Source of the DNA: Pratylenchus scribneri
Taxonomy: Eukaryota > Nematoda > Chromadorea > Rhabditida > Pratylenchidae
Assembly (NCBI GenBank): GCA_030063045.1
Contig: JAQSEB010000129.1
Location: 124,001 to 188,000, forward strand
Reading direction: 5' to 3'
Length of the DNA stretch: 64,000 nucleotides
Shown: positions 35,365-46,600 of the stretch, piece by piece
Position numbering within the stretch: position 1 is the first letter of the stretch
How the letters are laid out: the number at the start of each line of letters is the position of its first letter
Notes under the pieces: generated by a model
What the model was told of the DNA's origin: nothing
Seen by the model: the letters and a program-made list of their open reading frames with translations, nothing else
Databases searched by the model: none
Position numbers and translations under genes: made by a program

Positions 35365-35736
35365 GGCTAGCCGCATTTTGCGGACCCGCATTTGCGGACG
35401 AAACGGTTTGGTGTCACTGGCGATAATGTTGATCTAGTATTATTTATGGCATATTATAAGGCATAAAATTAGCTATAAAATGACATCAAAAGATTCGGCT
35501 AATTTTGAATATTCAGCGAGTTATGGCTAAAAATACCATCGGTTTAATTAAAATTGTTTTTGGCTTTTTTGGCCGTAATTCGCTGAATACTCAAAACTGG
35601 CCAAAGCTTTTGATATAATTTTGTAGTTAATTTTATGACTAATAAAACGCCATTAACAATGACACATCAACTTTACCGCCGGCGGCACCAAACCGTTTCG
35701 TCCTCAAATTGACGGGTCCGCAAAAGGCGTAATACG
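35365..35736. mobile_element. Family B foldback element with perfect 9-bp TSD ATATCTGTT
   Basis: The element is mirrored throughout: 'ttgcggacccgcatttgcgg' against 'gacgggtccgcaaaaggcg'. Interior halves carry 'gcataaaattagctataaa' and its complement. ATATCTGTT flanks it exactly at 35356-35364 and 35737-35745. A 9-bp duplication is typical of Mutator-like elements, so this looks like a MULE-derived MITE. It lies just upstream of the Q-rich gene's first exon. Confidence 0.8.
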
Positions 35737-35984
35737 ATATCTGTTATGCCCGGACACTTTTTAAATTTTTTTACTTTCTTATTTTATTATTAATATTTGA
35801 TTATAAAAAGATGAGCTATTTTAGAGGGTTAAAATTTTACGACAATTTTGGGGGTAATCTAATAAGGTGATTTTGGGGGAATCAGCCAGGTTATAATGGA
35901 ATCATTTTTAGGATTGAAGAAATCATAATTTTATACCAATTTCAAATATTTTAAACCAATTGACATCAATAAACAGTATTTTAG

Positions 35985-36180
35985 TCATGTTACCACATTT
36001 GCAGACGAAACAGTCTGGTGCCGATAATGGCAAGACTGCTTTGGCATTTTATGGCATATTATTAAGCTACAAAATTATATCAAATACATTGGTGCCATTA
36101 ACAATGCCAAAACAGCTTTATCACCCCATCTTCACCAGCAGGAAGATTTCGTCTGCAAATGTCAGAAAGCCATTTCAGCA
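35985..36180. mobile_element. Shortened family B foldback
   Basis: 'catttgcagacgaaacagtc' is mirrored by 'gatttcgtctgcaaatgtc' around 'ggcattttatggcatatta'. It is about half the length of other copies and diverged. The plus-strand reading frame here is derived from it. Confidence 0.65.
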
Positions 36181-36362
36181 TTTAAAAGTCGTAATTAGGT
36201 TATAACAAAAAGGTGGAGCAGGGTCTTTGCTCTAATATTCAAACTTTTCAAAAAAGGGAAAGTAACTTTACAACCTTGAAAATTGCTATTTTGTAAGTTT
36301 TTGAAAGTAATAAATGCAATTTTTATTTAATTTTCCAACATTTTTTATACGACTAAATATAG

Positions 36363-36666
36363 GCGGTGAATTTTGCCTTCAGCCAATTGGTGTATGGCAT
36401 AATTGTTTGATGAGTCAGGTCAAACAAAATCATCATCAAAATTGGGGCACCATGAGGTCAACTTGATAAGAAAAATACATTAAAAAGAGGAGAGCGATAA
36501 GGCAGCATCGGCGGAATTGGCCTGGAGCAATCCAGTTTTTATGAGAAATTGCCCTCAAATGAATGATAATTTGAATAGAATGTGGAAAATTGGGTCACCA
36601 CTCACCAGTGAACTGGTCAAGAAAGCAGATAAAGAAATTTTGCCATCTTTTAAGTCCATTTTGTGA
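36363..36666 (+). pseudogene. Orphan exon pair of an unknown protein
   Basis: After TATAG the frame reads GGEFCLQPIGVWHNCLMSQV, then KQNHHQNWGTM, before a possible donor GTCAAC at about 36453. A second coding-like stretch, AASAELAWSNPVFMRNCPQM and LTSELVKKADKEILPSF, ends at TGA near 36666. Codon use and composition look protein-coding. A short intron between them does not close cleanly in phase. No partner exons were found nearby, so it may be a relic. The family is not recognised. Confidence 0.35.
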
Positions 36667-37199
36667 GGGCTCTTCCGGCTCAAAAATTGAATACTGTAGC
36701 CTTATCTCAAAAATTCGTTGTTCTTTTATCTCAAAAAAGCCATTTTGTTAGTTTTAATTGTACAATTTTGACCCAAACCGGACAGGAATTCATTTTTTAT
36801 TGGGACCAAAACTGAAAACGGAAGACAAAAAAGGATTGAATTACGGGCGAAACACTATTAATCAATAAATTTTATTCGTTTAATACAAATTAACAAGATG
36901 AGATTGGTAATTTTGAGTGACACTCAAATTCAAGTTGAGCTAAAATTGTCCTAAAAACTTTTTGATTTTTTATATGTTCCATTTCCATTCTGGGAAGGCA
37001 ATTCTGATTTTTTTTATGTTTCCGGATTCTTTCTAATATTTATAAAACAATTTTATATTTTGGAGAAATTCTTATAATATTAATATGTAAATGAAATAAC
37101 ACAACAAATATGTCCTCTGAGACGCTAAATTCGGATTCGGAGTAGAATCGGTTTGAAAAAAATCACAGCTAAAATTTGACATCAAAATAATTGTTAGAA

Positions 37200-37409
37200 G
37201 ACAGGTAGAATGCAATTGCTTGGACAATTTGTTTGTTTTGATTGGCCATATAATAATGGCTACAAATTTCAGCAAATGGAATGGAAGGGAGGAAAAATGG
37301 CGGATTATTCGCCTAATGAAAAAATGAATTGCTGGAAAAATGTGCATAATTATTTGAACATATATCATCAGCAAATGAATTTTCCGCAATTTTTTGGTCA
37401 AACTTGATG
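37200..37409 (+). CDS. Short open frame, possible exon or relic
   Basis: The frame reads MQLLGQFVCFDWPYNNGYKF and ends MNFPQFFGQT before TGA. Residue composition is ordinary and non-repetitive, unlike most frames in this part. No splice partners, domain or homology were recognised. It lies just upstream of a broken cyclase-like exon. Confidence 0.25.
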
Positions 37410-37574
37410 AAAAAAAACATAGATTATTTATAAATTGAATTATATACACCAAAATTACAAAGAAACAAAATGACTCTAACAATTTTTCGAGTAGTATTAT
37501 ATATTGGAGATGCTAAACAGGAATATGCCTTTATTAGAGTATCTCACCGTCTTGGTAAAAATATGCCGACATTT

Positions 37575-37672
37575 ACAAATTTGTCAATTTTTCAACCCCC
37601 GAAAATAGTGTTGATGAGCTGGCGAAAATCGACCCTGTGCAGAATGGGCCAAAAGACGGGAAGGAAGTTATA
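37575..37672 (+). pseudogene. Degraded fragment of the cyclase-like exon 3
   Basis: 'caacccccgaaaatagtg', 'agctggcgaaaatcgaccct' and 'agaatgggccaaaagacggg' match the nucleotide order of 26290-26375 in the cyclase-like gene. That region encodes STPENGAVFWSGENRPYAEK. Small deletions shift the frame, and the FWSG motif is destroyed. The fragment stops before the TLE catalytic motif, so it is a non-functional copy. Confidence 0.7.
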
Positions 37673-38252
37673 GCTCATTTTTCATCCTTTCTTAACATAT
37701 TTCAAATTCCTTTCCTTAAATGAAAAATTCATTTAACAAAATGCTTTATTTTTCATTTATAATTCATTTTTGCTTTTTTGACTAAATTGGTTAACCGACA
37801 CCATAACCAATAGACCAACAAACTTCCAACGCTAACTTTTTTTTTTGTAAATAGCTATATTGGCGTAGTGTAGGAAGAAAAAGAGGAAAAAGAAAATACG
37901 TCTAATTTCTCTCCCAAATAAGCTAGACTCCGCCTTTTTTCGCTTTAAAATGCTGTGGCCCTGCGATTGAGTAGTTTTTAGAAGCCGGATTAATGGTTCA
38001 AATTTACATTCCATTAGGATAATAATGATTTAAACTTGAGTTTCCATATTCGACAATTAAATAATTTTCTGATTTCTAAAAAAATTTTTTAACATCATAA
38101 AGCAAAATTCAGCATAAAAAAGAAAAGACACAATTTTTAAAAACAGTTATTAATTGGTCTGCTACTCGCTGATCTATTCTAAATCTAAAATATGAAAATG
38201 TGAGTTGTTCCTAAAAAATCAATCGTATACAAATTCCCTGGTTCATTTCTAG

Positions 38253-38583
38253 CCAACTATCATTGGAAATTTGGGTCGATGTTTTTGCACCAATTTCTCG
38301 TTGGAAATTGGCAGGTCGGTTGAACGAAATTGGCAGTCGATCATTCGCCGATATTGCTATGTTCTTTCTGCATGAATATGGCCAAATTAAATTGACGCGG
38401 TTAAGTTTTGGCGGCGATTATGGACATCACAAAATGACTGATGCGGAAATGCCAGTTAATATCAAGGATTTTCACTCGATCGAAATTTGGTTTGGATTAA
38501 GCAATATTTTTACAAAAAATAATCAAATATTCAAATGGACTCTGGCATATTCTAGTTTTGCGCAATACCCATCAATTTTTTAA
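38253..38583 (+). CDS. F-box-like exon (partial gene)
   Basis: After TTTCTAG the frame reads QLSLEIWVDVFAPISRWKLA, then GRLNEIGSRSFADIAMFFLH and KLTRLSFGGDY. LSLEIWxDVF with a following R..LA..L..IG.R.F is the F-box helix pattern. The second half reads NIKDFHSIEIWFGLSNIF, then runs to TAA at 38581-38583 without a visible downstream exon. It may be truncated by the insertions that start at about 38600. It would act as a substrate adaptor of an SCF ligase if intact. Confidence 0.5.
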
Positions 38584-38599
38584 ATGGGAAATATTTTAA

Positions 38600-38921
38600 A
38601 TGGGGAAAAAATAAAACCGTTTATAATGGTTCAAAAGTTTATTCTGGACCAGCAGCAGTGCTCTGTCAACTCCGGTTCCAGCTCCGGAGTAAGCAAAAAA
38701 CTTTGGGTGGACAGAGCGGAGCTGGAGCAGGAGCTATAAAATCCGGAAGGCACAGCACTGCTCTGGTCAAACAAACCTTATACCATTCAATCGATAGATC
38801 TCGTCAAGAAGTATCGTTTGATAATGATTTCGCTTGGGTTAAGTTATAAAGTAGTTTTAAACCAAAAATCCGAGAAATGGTACAAACGGTTTAATATCCT
38901 AAATTTTTGATCTAACCAAAT
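38600..38921. mobile_element. Family A foldback copy with an inserted small palindrome
   Basis: 'aaaccttataccattcaatcg' and 'gatctcgtcaagaagtatcg' are family A words. At 38650-38770 a separate palindrome ('cagcagtgctctgtcaactcc' against 'ggcacagcactgctctgg') interrupts the left half. The copy ends at TATATA where the next element is inserted. A related family A copy continues at about 40690-40830. Confidence 0.6.
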
Positions 38922-40383
38922 ATATATGTTACAGGCAATACTGATTATCAGGCAAAACTGATTATGCCTAGTCAAAACTGATTATGCCTAGTCAAAACTG
39001 ATTATGCCTAGTCAAAACTGATTATGCCTAGGCAAAACTGATTATGCCTAGTCAAAACTGATTATGCCTAGTCAAAACTGATTATGCCTAGGCAAAACTG
39101 ATTGGGGCTGAAAATACTAAATAATAACTAAAAAATTAACGTGCGGCTTAATTGTCCCTCAAAATGGGCTGAATTTTACATCAAATTTTCCTCTACATCA
39201 AAAGGGGCTGAATTTTACATCAAATCGAGCGGGAATTTGAATTTTTCCCATTAATTCCTCTTCTCTCTTCTCAACACAAATATCCATGATCGTCTTTGAT
39301 CCAATCTAAATATTTCTAACAAATATCATATCAATAATAATATCTATAATTAATTTAAATATAAATTAAGGCCACTAGAAGGTCGGGGAAGTATAACAGA
39401 GGCTCGGAGAGTGCGCGGGATATATCCGGATATAGGGGCATTAAGGTGAATATAGGGAGATTAAGCCCCGAAATAGATGGGAAATGGCCCGGAGGGCCAG
39501 CGGATGGTCGAGAAGTGGGCCGAAGGCCCGGAGAGTGCGCGGGATATATCCGGATATAGGGGGATTAGGATGAATATAGTGGGATTAAGTCCCGAAATGG
39601 ATGGGAAATGGCCCGGAAGGACATAGAAAGGTCTGGGATATGGGCCGAAGGCTCTGATGGTAAGTGGGATTAAGCCGGATAAAGGTGGATATACGTGGAT
39701 TTAGGGGGATTAAGCCCCAAATATATGGGCTCGAGTCCTATTTTAGGCTGTTTTTCTTCCGGCTTCGCGAGATTCCAATGCTCCGAGCCCTAAGCCCCTA
39801 GCCCCTAAATCCCATGCCGACCATAACCCTAATCCCTAGCCCCTAACTAGACTTATCCGGCTTAATTCCCCTATATCCATCTTAATCCCCTATATCCACC
39901 ATAATCCCCCCTATATCCGGCTAAATCACGCGCATTTTCCGGGCCTCTATTATACTTCCCCTACCTTCTAGTGACCTTCCGAGCCATTTTCAATTCTTTT
40001 CTTGGCTTAATCTCCCTATATCCACCTTAATCCCCCTATATCCGGCGTAATCCCGCGCACTCTCCGGGCCTCAATTATACTTCACCGACCTTTCTAGTGG
40101 CCTTCCGAGTCATTTCCAATCAATTTCTGGGCTTAATCCCTCTATATCCACCTTAATCCCCCTATATCCACCTTAATCCCCCTATATCCGGCATAATCCC
40201 GAGCATTATATTTAATCCAATTTTGCCTAGGTATAATCAGTTTTGACTAGGCATAATCAGTTTTGACTAGGCATAATCAGTTTTGCCTAGGCATAATCAG
40301 TTATGCCTGATTTTCAGGCATAATCAGTTTTGCCTAGGCATAATCAGTTTTGCCTGATAATCAGTATTGCCTGTAACATATAT
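38922..40383. mobile_element. TATATGTTACAGGC-ended element with palindromic 20-mer arms (copy 3)
   Basis: Perfect ends atatatgttacaggcaata and their complement. The left arm is at least seven 'actgattatgcctagtcaaa' units. The right arm is the inverse. The same 'gggattaaggtggatata' core is present, including 'ctccgagccctaagccccta'. A 250-base AT-rich block (39112-39365) is inserted next to the left arm and lacks the family's GC-rich character. It is the longest copy at 1.46 kb. Confidence 0.85.
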
Positions 40384-40469
40384 TTAAAATTGAGAAAAGG
40401 ATTTTTTGCCGAAAGAATAAGTTCATTTTGCCGAAATATATATCGGTTACTTTGGTACTTAAGGAGTTT

Positions 40470-40645
40470 GGTTCCGCTATTTCCCACAATGGAAAAGATG
40501 GGAATAGAATGAAGGGTCCCCTTAGGGTGTTAGGGATCTCAGATGATTTTTTTTCCCATCCTATCCTTAACTTATCCCTAATGACCTTACCTAAACCAAA
40601 TCCTGATGGCCCATGGGACCCTTCGCTTAAAGTGGACAAAAAATT
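40470..40645. repeat. Foldback patch with AATGAAGGGTCCCC ends
   Basis: 'gaatgaagggtccccttagg' is mirrored by 'gatggcccatgggacccttcg'. A similar inverted pair, 'gtgaagggtccc' and 'ggggacccttcac', occurs inside the hAT-like element at 57097, and a weaker one lies near 44050-44170. Reading frames on both strands here follow this palindrome. Confidence 0.55.
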
Positions 40646-41161
40646 CCTTAAGTACCGTTTCTTTTGCCGAAAGGTCAGTTTTTGTTTTTGTGCTTTATCC
40701 TAAAACCCAAACCTTATATCTATTTGATATAACTCGTCGAGAAGCATCGTTTGATAATGATTTTCATTTGGGCTAAAATGTTAAAGTAGTTTAGTACCAA
40801 AAATCGAAAAATGGTTCAAACCTAAAAAAACTGATCTTTCGGCAAAAAACCGCACCATTTAAAATTTTTGGTAAATGTTAAATTTCATAAAATTGTGCCA
40901 TTTGATATTTTAGATCGGTGTCAAATGGCACTCTTTTTGTGATATCGAAGCGTTTGTTGAAGTCGAAATATAAAAAAATGAATTATTTAATGGAATAAAA
41001 ACATTTTTTTCAATCTCATTTTGTAAATTGAATGAAGAGTTTGAAATTTGCTTATTAGTAATGGATATTAAAATAATTGAATTAATTCATAAAAATTTTT
41101 ATTCGAAAAATAAGTTAAATTTAAACAAAATAAAAAACAAAAATAAATGGCAAAAATTTAT

Positions 41162-41293
41162 TTGATGGAATTTGGATCGCCCAAAAATTGTCGAATTTAA
41201 ATGAAAATACCATTGGCAATGGCCTCCCTCCACATCCACATAATTTCTTTGACATTTTCATTTGAATCCAGCAAAATTGGCAATTCAAGTCTG
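41162..41293 (-). pseudogene. Broken second copy of the last cyclase-like exon
   Basis: Read on the minus strand, after a TTCAG acceptor, it gives LELPILLDSNENVKEIMWM, then REAIANGIFI followed by an in-frame stop and IRQFLGD. This is nearly identical to the last exon at 27082-27226 (LELPILLDSNENVNEIVWM). The premature TAA and the lack of an upstream FWSG/TLE exon mark it as a pseudogene. Orientation is opposite to the intact gene. Confidence 0.8.
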
Positions 41294-41689
41294 AAAAATA
41301 AAATTTATTGCATTTTAATTGAATTTAATTTTTTTCGGATTATTCTATAAAATTATAAATTAAATGAAATTTTTTACGATATGAATTTACTCATCTAATT
41401 GGCATATTACCCATTTGATTTTTATTCCAATCTTGGGCATCAAACCAAGTTAAAGAAATTTTTTAACATTTTCATTTATTGGGATTCATTTATTTTAAAA
41501 AAATTATGGATTTGAAAGAAATTGCAAAAAACAAAATAACTGGAAATAAGATAAAAATTGAGCAATTTTCTTTTTTATGGCCAAAGCTTTAGCTACCTAG
41601 CCAGCTCTTTGATAGTAATAATACTGTAGGGTAATTTATATAGAATTTTATTAATCATTCATAAAATTAGCTTAACATTATTAGTATAT

Positions 41690-41905
41690 TAAAAATATTG
41701 ATCAATATTTGATTATTTACCAAATTACGAATAAAATACTATTGTAACAAAAGAAATTATGATCGTGGCTTTTATAACTCGGTAAATTTACAATATTGGC
41801 CAATAATAATTTTGATATCATTTTGTAGTTAAATTTTTGCCTATTAAAATTAAATAACAGCTTTACGATATAATCGACGCAATAAGATATCATCCATAAT
41901 TGTCT
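41690..41905. mobile_element. Decayed family B-like foldback
   Basis: 'ttttgatatcattttgtagtt' and 'aatttttgcctattaaaatt' followed by 'ctttacgatataatcg' correspond to the right half of family B copies. The minus-strand frame across it is not taken as a gene. Confidence 0.4.
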
Positions 41906-42464
41906 TGTTCCCAATTTTCATGATTCATGCGTCATGTCTAGTGATTGGATTTTTATATTTTGACCTATTTTGTATATTTCAGTTTTGTTAAGGAAAGCAA
42001 ATAAATATTGAGTGAAAATTCAATTGTATAATGTAATAAAAGGCCGAACAGAAACTAAATTGGCACCATTTTGCGATATTTGGGACATAAGAATTTAACC
42101 ACTATCAATGATATCGCCCGGAGTCACAATTTTTGGCGCGAATTTTGAAAATCTGGTGAAAATGTACCCAAATTTTCAGAGTTATAAACAAAATGGAAAT
42201 GCATGTATTTTGGGAATGTTATTAAAATTGCTTATATTTTGCAAAGATATTTAAAAATATTCACATTTCCATTTTAAAAATCTAGTGAAAATCTAGTGAA
42301 TATAAAAATTATACAGAATTTCAAAAATAATTTTAAAATAAGAAATATTTCCAAAATCTTTTAGGACATATTTTCAATATCTATTCAAAATACCATGAAA
42401 AATATTATAAAACTGGCCATCATATTCAGAATATTTTGAAAATGGGGCAAAAAATCTGTTTTCC

Positions 42465-42690
42465 CTTGTTCTGGTTTATTGTTCTGATTTTTCTCGCGCA
42501 CCGTTCTGATTTTTTCTTTGTTCCGATTTTCTGTTCTGATTTTTCCCTTGTTCTGATTTTCTGTTCTGATTTTTCCCTTGTTCTGATTTTCTGTTCTGAT
42601 TTTTCCCTTGTTCTGATTTTCTGTTCTGATTTTTCCCTTGTTCTGATTTTTCTCGCGCACTGTTCTGACTTTTTTCCCTTCTTCTGATTC
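42465..42690. repeat. TTGTTCTGATTTTCTGTTCTGATTTTTCCC minisatellite
   Basis: A 35-base unit repeats four to five times almost without change. Frames on both strands give repetitive peptides and are rejected as genes. 'tctcgcgcac' appears at both ends of the array. Confidence 0.85.
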
Positions 42691-42708
42691 TGATTTCACT
42701 TATTTAAT

Positions 42709-42783
42709 CATCTGCCACAGCTGGGATTCGAACCCGAGTAGTCAAGTGCCAAAGTCAGCGACATAACATTGAGCTAAGGAGGC
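42709..42783 (-). tRNA. tRNA-like sequence (degenerate, probably tRNA-derived)
   Basis: On the minus strand, GCCTCCTTAGCTCAATGTT contains an A-box-like TTAGCTCAATG. About 35 bases later comes the B box GGGTTCGAATCCC. The acceptor and anticodon stems pair poorly, and no confident anticodon can be read. It sits in the middle of the element bounded by 15-bp inverted repeats, so it is more likely a tRNA-derived part of that element than a working tRNA gene. Confidence 0.45.
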
Positions 42784-43469
42784 TATGTATCCTCCTCCAT
42801 TAAAACATTTATTTATTCCTTTCATTGCCTTTCTCCAGAATATTCTCAAAATTTAGATATTTTTCGAAAATATTCTGAAAATTTGTTCTATTTTAGGTTG
42901 TGAAAATGAATCGAAAAATTTGGCGAAAATCATAGAATTCTGAAAATTTTCTGAAAATTGTATCCATTTTTAATCTGCATTTTGGGTCTTATTTTCAAAA
43001 GCTTATCAAAATGAATACAAATATAAATTTTCAAAATTATTAAATTCTCAAAATGTTCCCTGAATTTTAGTAATTTTAAGAATATTATAACAGTTGATGT
43101 ATTTTCACTCAATTTTGTAAATATGTAAATTTTGAACATATTTTTTTCCTTTTATGTTCAAAATCTTTTGAATTTATTTTGAATTGAATTTTCAGAATTT
43201 TATTCATTTCTAATATATTTTAGCAATTTAGCTGTGCTCAATATATATTGAGGATTTTTTCCTTTTTTAAAAAATTTTCAAAATTAAAACGAAATTTTCA
43301 AAATATTTTGCACATATTTTCTTTGTGACTCCGGGCGTACAAAGCATATTGTAGGATAAATAATTTGACCGCAATTTTTTTTTCAAAATTTATGCTCTTC
43401 CATATAGCCAATTTGTTCTTGTACTGCTGTTTTAATTTTTATTTATTTATTTTTTTTTTATTTTTTAAG

Positions 43470-43609
43470 TGGAAATCATTGCTTCCGGGAACAACGATGA
43501 TAATTCCTCAATTGCCGAAAATATGGGTGCCAAAGACTGCCCATTCATTTGGCACAATAATAGTCTTTTGAATGTACCTTATTCGCTTTCGGTTTGCACA
43601 AAATATGAG
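43470..43609 (+). pseudogene. Orphan exon of a GBP/atlastin-type GTPase
   Basis: After TTTTTTAAG the frame reads VEIIASGNNDDNSS, then KDCPFIWHNNSLLNVP and SLSVCTKYE before GTTGAA. KDCPFIW.N.S.LN.P...SVCT is shared with the exon at 52744 of the intact plus-strand GTPase (KDCPFIWQNSSRLNGP). No P-loop or G3 exon was found next to it, and the following gene is on the other strand. It is probably a relic of a duplicated copy. Confidence 0.65.
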
Positions 43610-43697
43610 GTTGAAATATTTAATTAATATTTTATTTAGAGTTTACAGTAGATGAAATTAATGTGATAATTTTTAAATTCATCCAAATAAAAAAATT

Positions 43698-46600
43698 GTT
43701 TATTTTTGTTTTCCCTTTCCTGCATCCTCATTCTTCTTTTTTCCTCTAATCAGAATGCCTCCACCTCCGCCAACAATGCCTCCAACTGCGGCGGCCACAC
43801 CAGCTGAAGCTGCAACTCTCAATGGGGTTGAAAGAATGGCAACGCCGGCAGCAGCAGGCATCAATGCCGGGAATGCAGCGGCAGCGCCAATCAAAATGGC
43901 TGGTGCAATAAAGGCGCCAGCTACGCCCCCAATCAAGCCTCCTTGGACCATTGTAGCGGTTATTTGCTTGTCGCGCTCCTTTTAAATGAAATTTTATAAT
44001 AATTTATTGTTTATTATAGATTATAATTTGCATCCCTTTTTGCGTGAAAAGGGTAAACGTGAATGGTGCGGTGCCCCCCTTAAGGGTGTTATAATTAGGG
44101 TTAGGGGATATGTGAAATGATTTTTAACCAATTTAACCCAAAATTTGATAACCCATAAGATGACCTTCACTTTCCAAAAAGGGGAAAATACAAATAGAGA
44201 TAACTTTTTTCGCCACAGAAAAATGATTTTTATGTAGAGAATCAGATAGGAAATTTTGTTCATAGCTCAACAAGGAAGTAATCAATTCGGGAAGGTAATT
44301 TGTCAATCGAAAGTCCTAAAAATCCTCTAAAAAAGACTTTTAAAATTTGTGAAAAATTTTATGTTAATAAAAAGTGGCATTCTCGCAAAAATTTAATGGC
44401 CAAATTTCAGAGGATTTTAATGCTTGATCTTCCTGTGAATTGATAGTAGTTTCCTAGTTTTTAATTGAGCTGGTTAAAAAAAATTTTAAGTACTGCTGAA
44501 ATGGCGCTCCCGATTATATTAGAATATGACCAATAATTAAGATTTATTTGTTAATCAATATAAAATAAAACTACCAAATCCAGCACCATTTATTTATTTG
44601 ATAAAAGAAACTACTTTTATCGAAAATAAATGCTTTCTCGTTAAGAAATTAAATTTTAGTTCATCTCACCATTCGTAGCGTATCATTGTTATCGTCTTCA
44701 AATTTTCTAGCAGTATGCTAAAAATAAAAGTTAATTTTCATTTGACTAAAAAATTTTACATTCATTTTCTTTTTAAAGTCTTCCATATCAAAATATTTTT
44801 TGAAATGCTCATCCTCATCCATCCTCATTCGTACTTCCGTTTCCATATTGCTCTTCACTTCAGCAATTGTTTTCGCCATTTCTTTCTTACTCAATGGAGT
44901 TGATTTGCCTGAAGCTGTTTTGACTTTGCCCGCAATTGCCTGAAAATTTATAAAAAAAAATTAACAGAATATTTAGGAAAGTTGTCTTGCCTTTTTCAAA
45001 TTTCTTTTAAATGTTTTGTTATAATCATATTCATAGCCTGCCGAGGTAAGCACTTTAATTTCAACAACTGTAAAAATGTGAGAAATTATTTTGATAATTT
45101 CCATTAAAAAAAAACTTTTCATCATTTCGCCCAGAATTTGTTTCACTTTTTCAAACATCTCATTTTTGTTTTCGTCAATAATTTTTTCCTCAATTTTGTC
45201 CACTAATTGATTCAGAAATCCCTTTTCACAATTCTTGCAGATTTCACGGCATTTTGCCTGAATCTCTTTTTCTGTCGGCGGTTCTTCCAACGATTCTTCA
45301 TACTTTTATGGATTTGGGAAATTCATTTTCTTTAATTTAAATTAATTTCACTTGCCTCTTTTACTTTTTTGAAGATTTCTTCCTCTTTTTTGTCTGTCAT
45401 CACATACACATCGGAGACGACATCATTCTTAAATTAATTAAGTCAAATCAATTTTTTTAAATAAATAACGATTTAAAAATTAATTATAAGCATTGCAAAA
45501 ACTTAAATTTATTTTAAAGAAGCATCAATTGGTAAACCAGAATTGAATTGTTTTAATTTAAAATTTTTTCTTCCCATTTATTAATTTTACCTTTCGCTTT
45601 TCAATCAACTCTTGATTCCTTTTTTCGTATTCAATTTTGTGCTTCTATAAATTAGATATTAATTTACTTGTTTTTAAATTTATTTTTTTATTACTTCGAG
45701 CCGTTGGAAAAGTTCTTTTCGCTTTTCTGCCAGCAATTCTTTATGGATCAATTTTTCCCATTCATTGTCATATTCTTTACAAATTTCATTGAAAATCTTC
45801 ATAGATATCCATTTGAAATTTTTTTCAGACGTCCCTTTTTTAAAATCAACCTTAAAAATAATGAATATAGGGTGAATTGCGATTTCAAAAAATTGCATTA
45901 CCATATTTTCAAATTTTGCGACCATTTTTATTCCAGCATCGATCTCGAGTTCCATTTGTTTTTTTATGTCTCGTTCATAAAAAATATTAAAATTAAATAT
46001 TATTAGCGCATTCATTGTTCAAATTAATTTATTCTTTATATGGATTTTTATTCTATTAATTTAAAATATTATAATTCTTTTACTGTTGAATGTTTAATTC
46101 GTATTCATGAAAAAAATTTTGAAATAATGTAAGCTTAAGGTAAATTTTTGGTTTATTAAGCCAGCTAGGATTGTCCTCTTTTAAAAGCAAAAACCGTAAA
46201 TATTCTATTTTACGCCCAGTCTCTATTATAAGCCCCGTCTCTATTTTAAGTCCCCCTATCGAAAAATTCATATCAAAACTAACCAATTTAGAGGTGAAAT
46301 TAAGCCGAAATAAGCATTTTTTGTTTCAGAAATTCCGAAAAGTTATCACTCGGAGGGTTTTTGAAATTTTTAAGCCCCGGGGCTAAAAATAGAATATTTG
46401 CGGTATTTGAGAAAATTTGGCAAATAGTAGAGGGTTTTAGAAAATTTTAATTTTTTGACAACAATCAATCGCGACCTTTACCCTATAAACACATGAGCTA
46501 TTTCTAATAATTTTATAAAATTTTAACTCACTAAATAAGGGTTAGACACTTCAGTTGGGAGTTCCACTGTCGCAAAATGTCCAAAATAATTCTTTAAAAT

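Larger units (their letters stand above)
42115..43337. mobile_element. 1.2-kb element with perfect 15-bp inverted ends CGCCCGGAGTCACAA
   Basis: CGCCCGGAGTCACAA at 42115 and its exact complement TTGTGACTCCGGGCG ending at 43337 bound the element. The interior is dominated by 'ttttgaaaat' and 'attttcagaa' words, a TTGTTCTGATTTT minisatellite (42465-42690) and a tRNA-like segment (about 42709-42783). I could not find an unambiguous target duplication. No coding gene is inside. Confidence 0.65.

Noticed and set aside
38658..38849. Short plus-strand frame with GGQSGAGAGAIKSG
   Set aside because: It crosses a small palindrome inserted in a family A foldback. No splice support.
42385..42699. Frames on both strands rich in NKGKIRTE or FCSDFSLV
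   Set aside because: Direct translation of the TTGTTCTGATTTT minisatellite.
43755..43985. Plus-strand Pro/Ala-rich frame
   Set aside because: It is the antisense shadow of the glycine-rich last exon of the minus-strand GTPase, which joins in frame with upstream exons.
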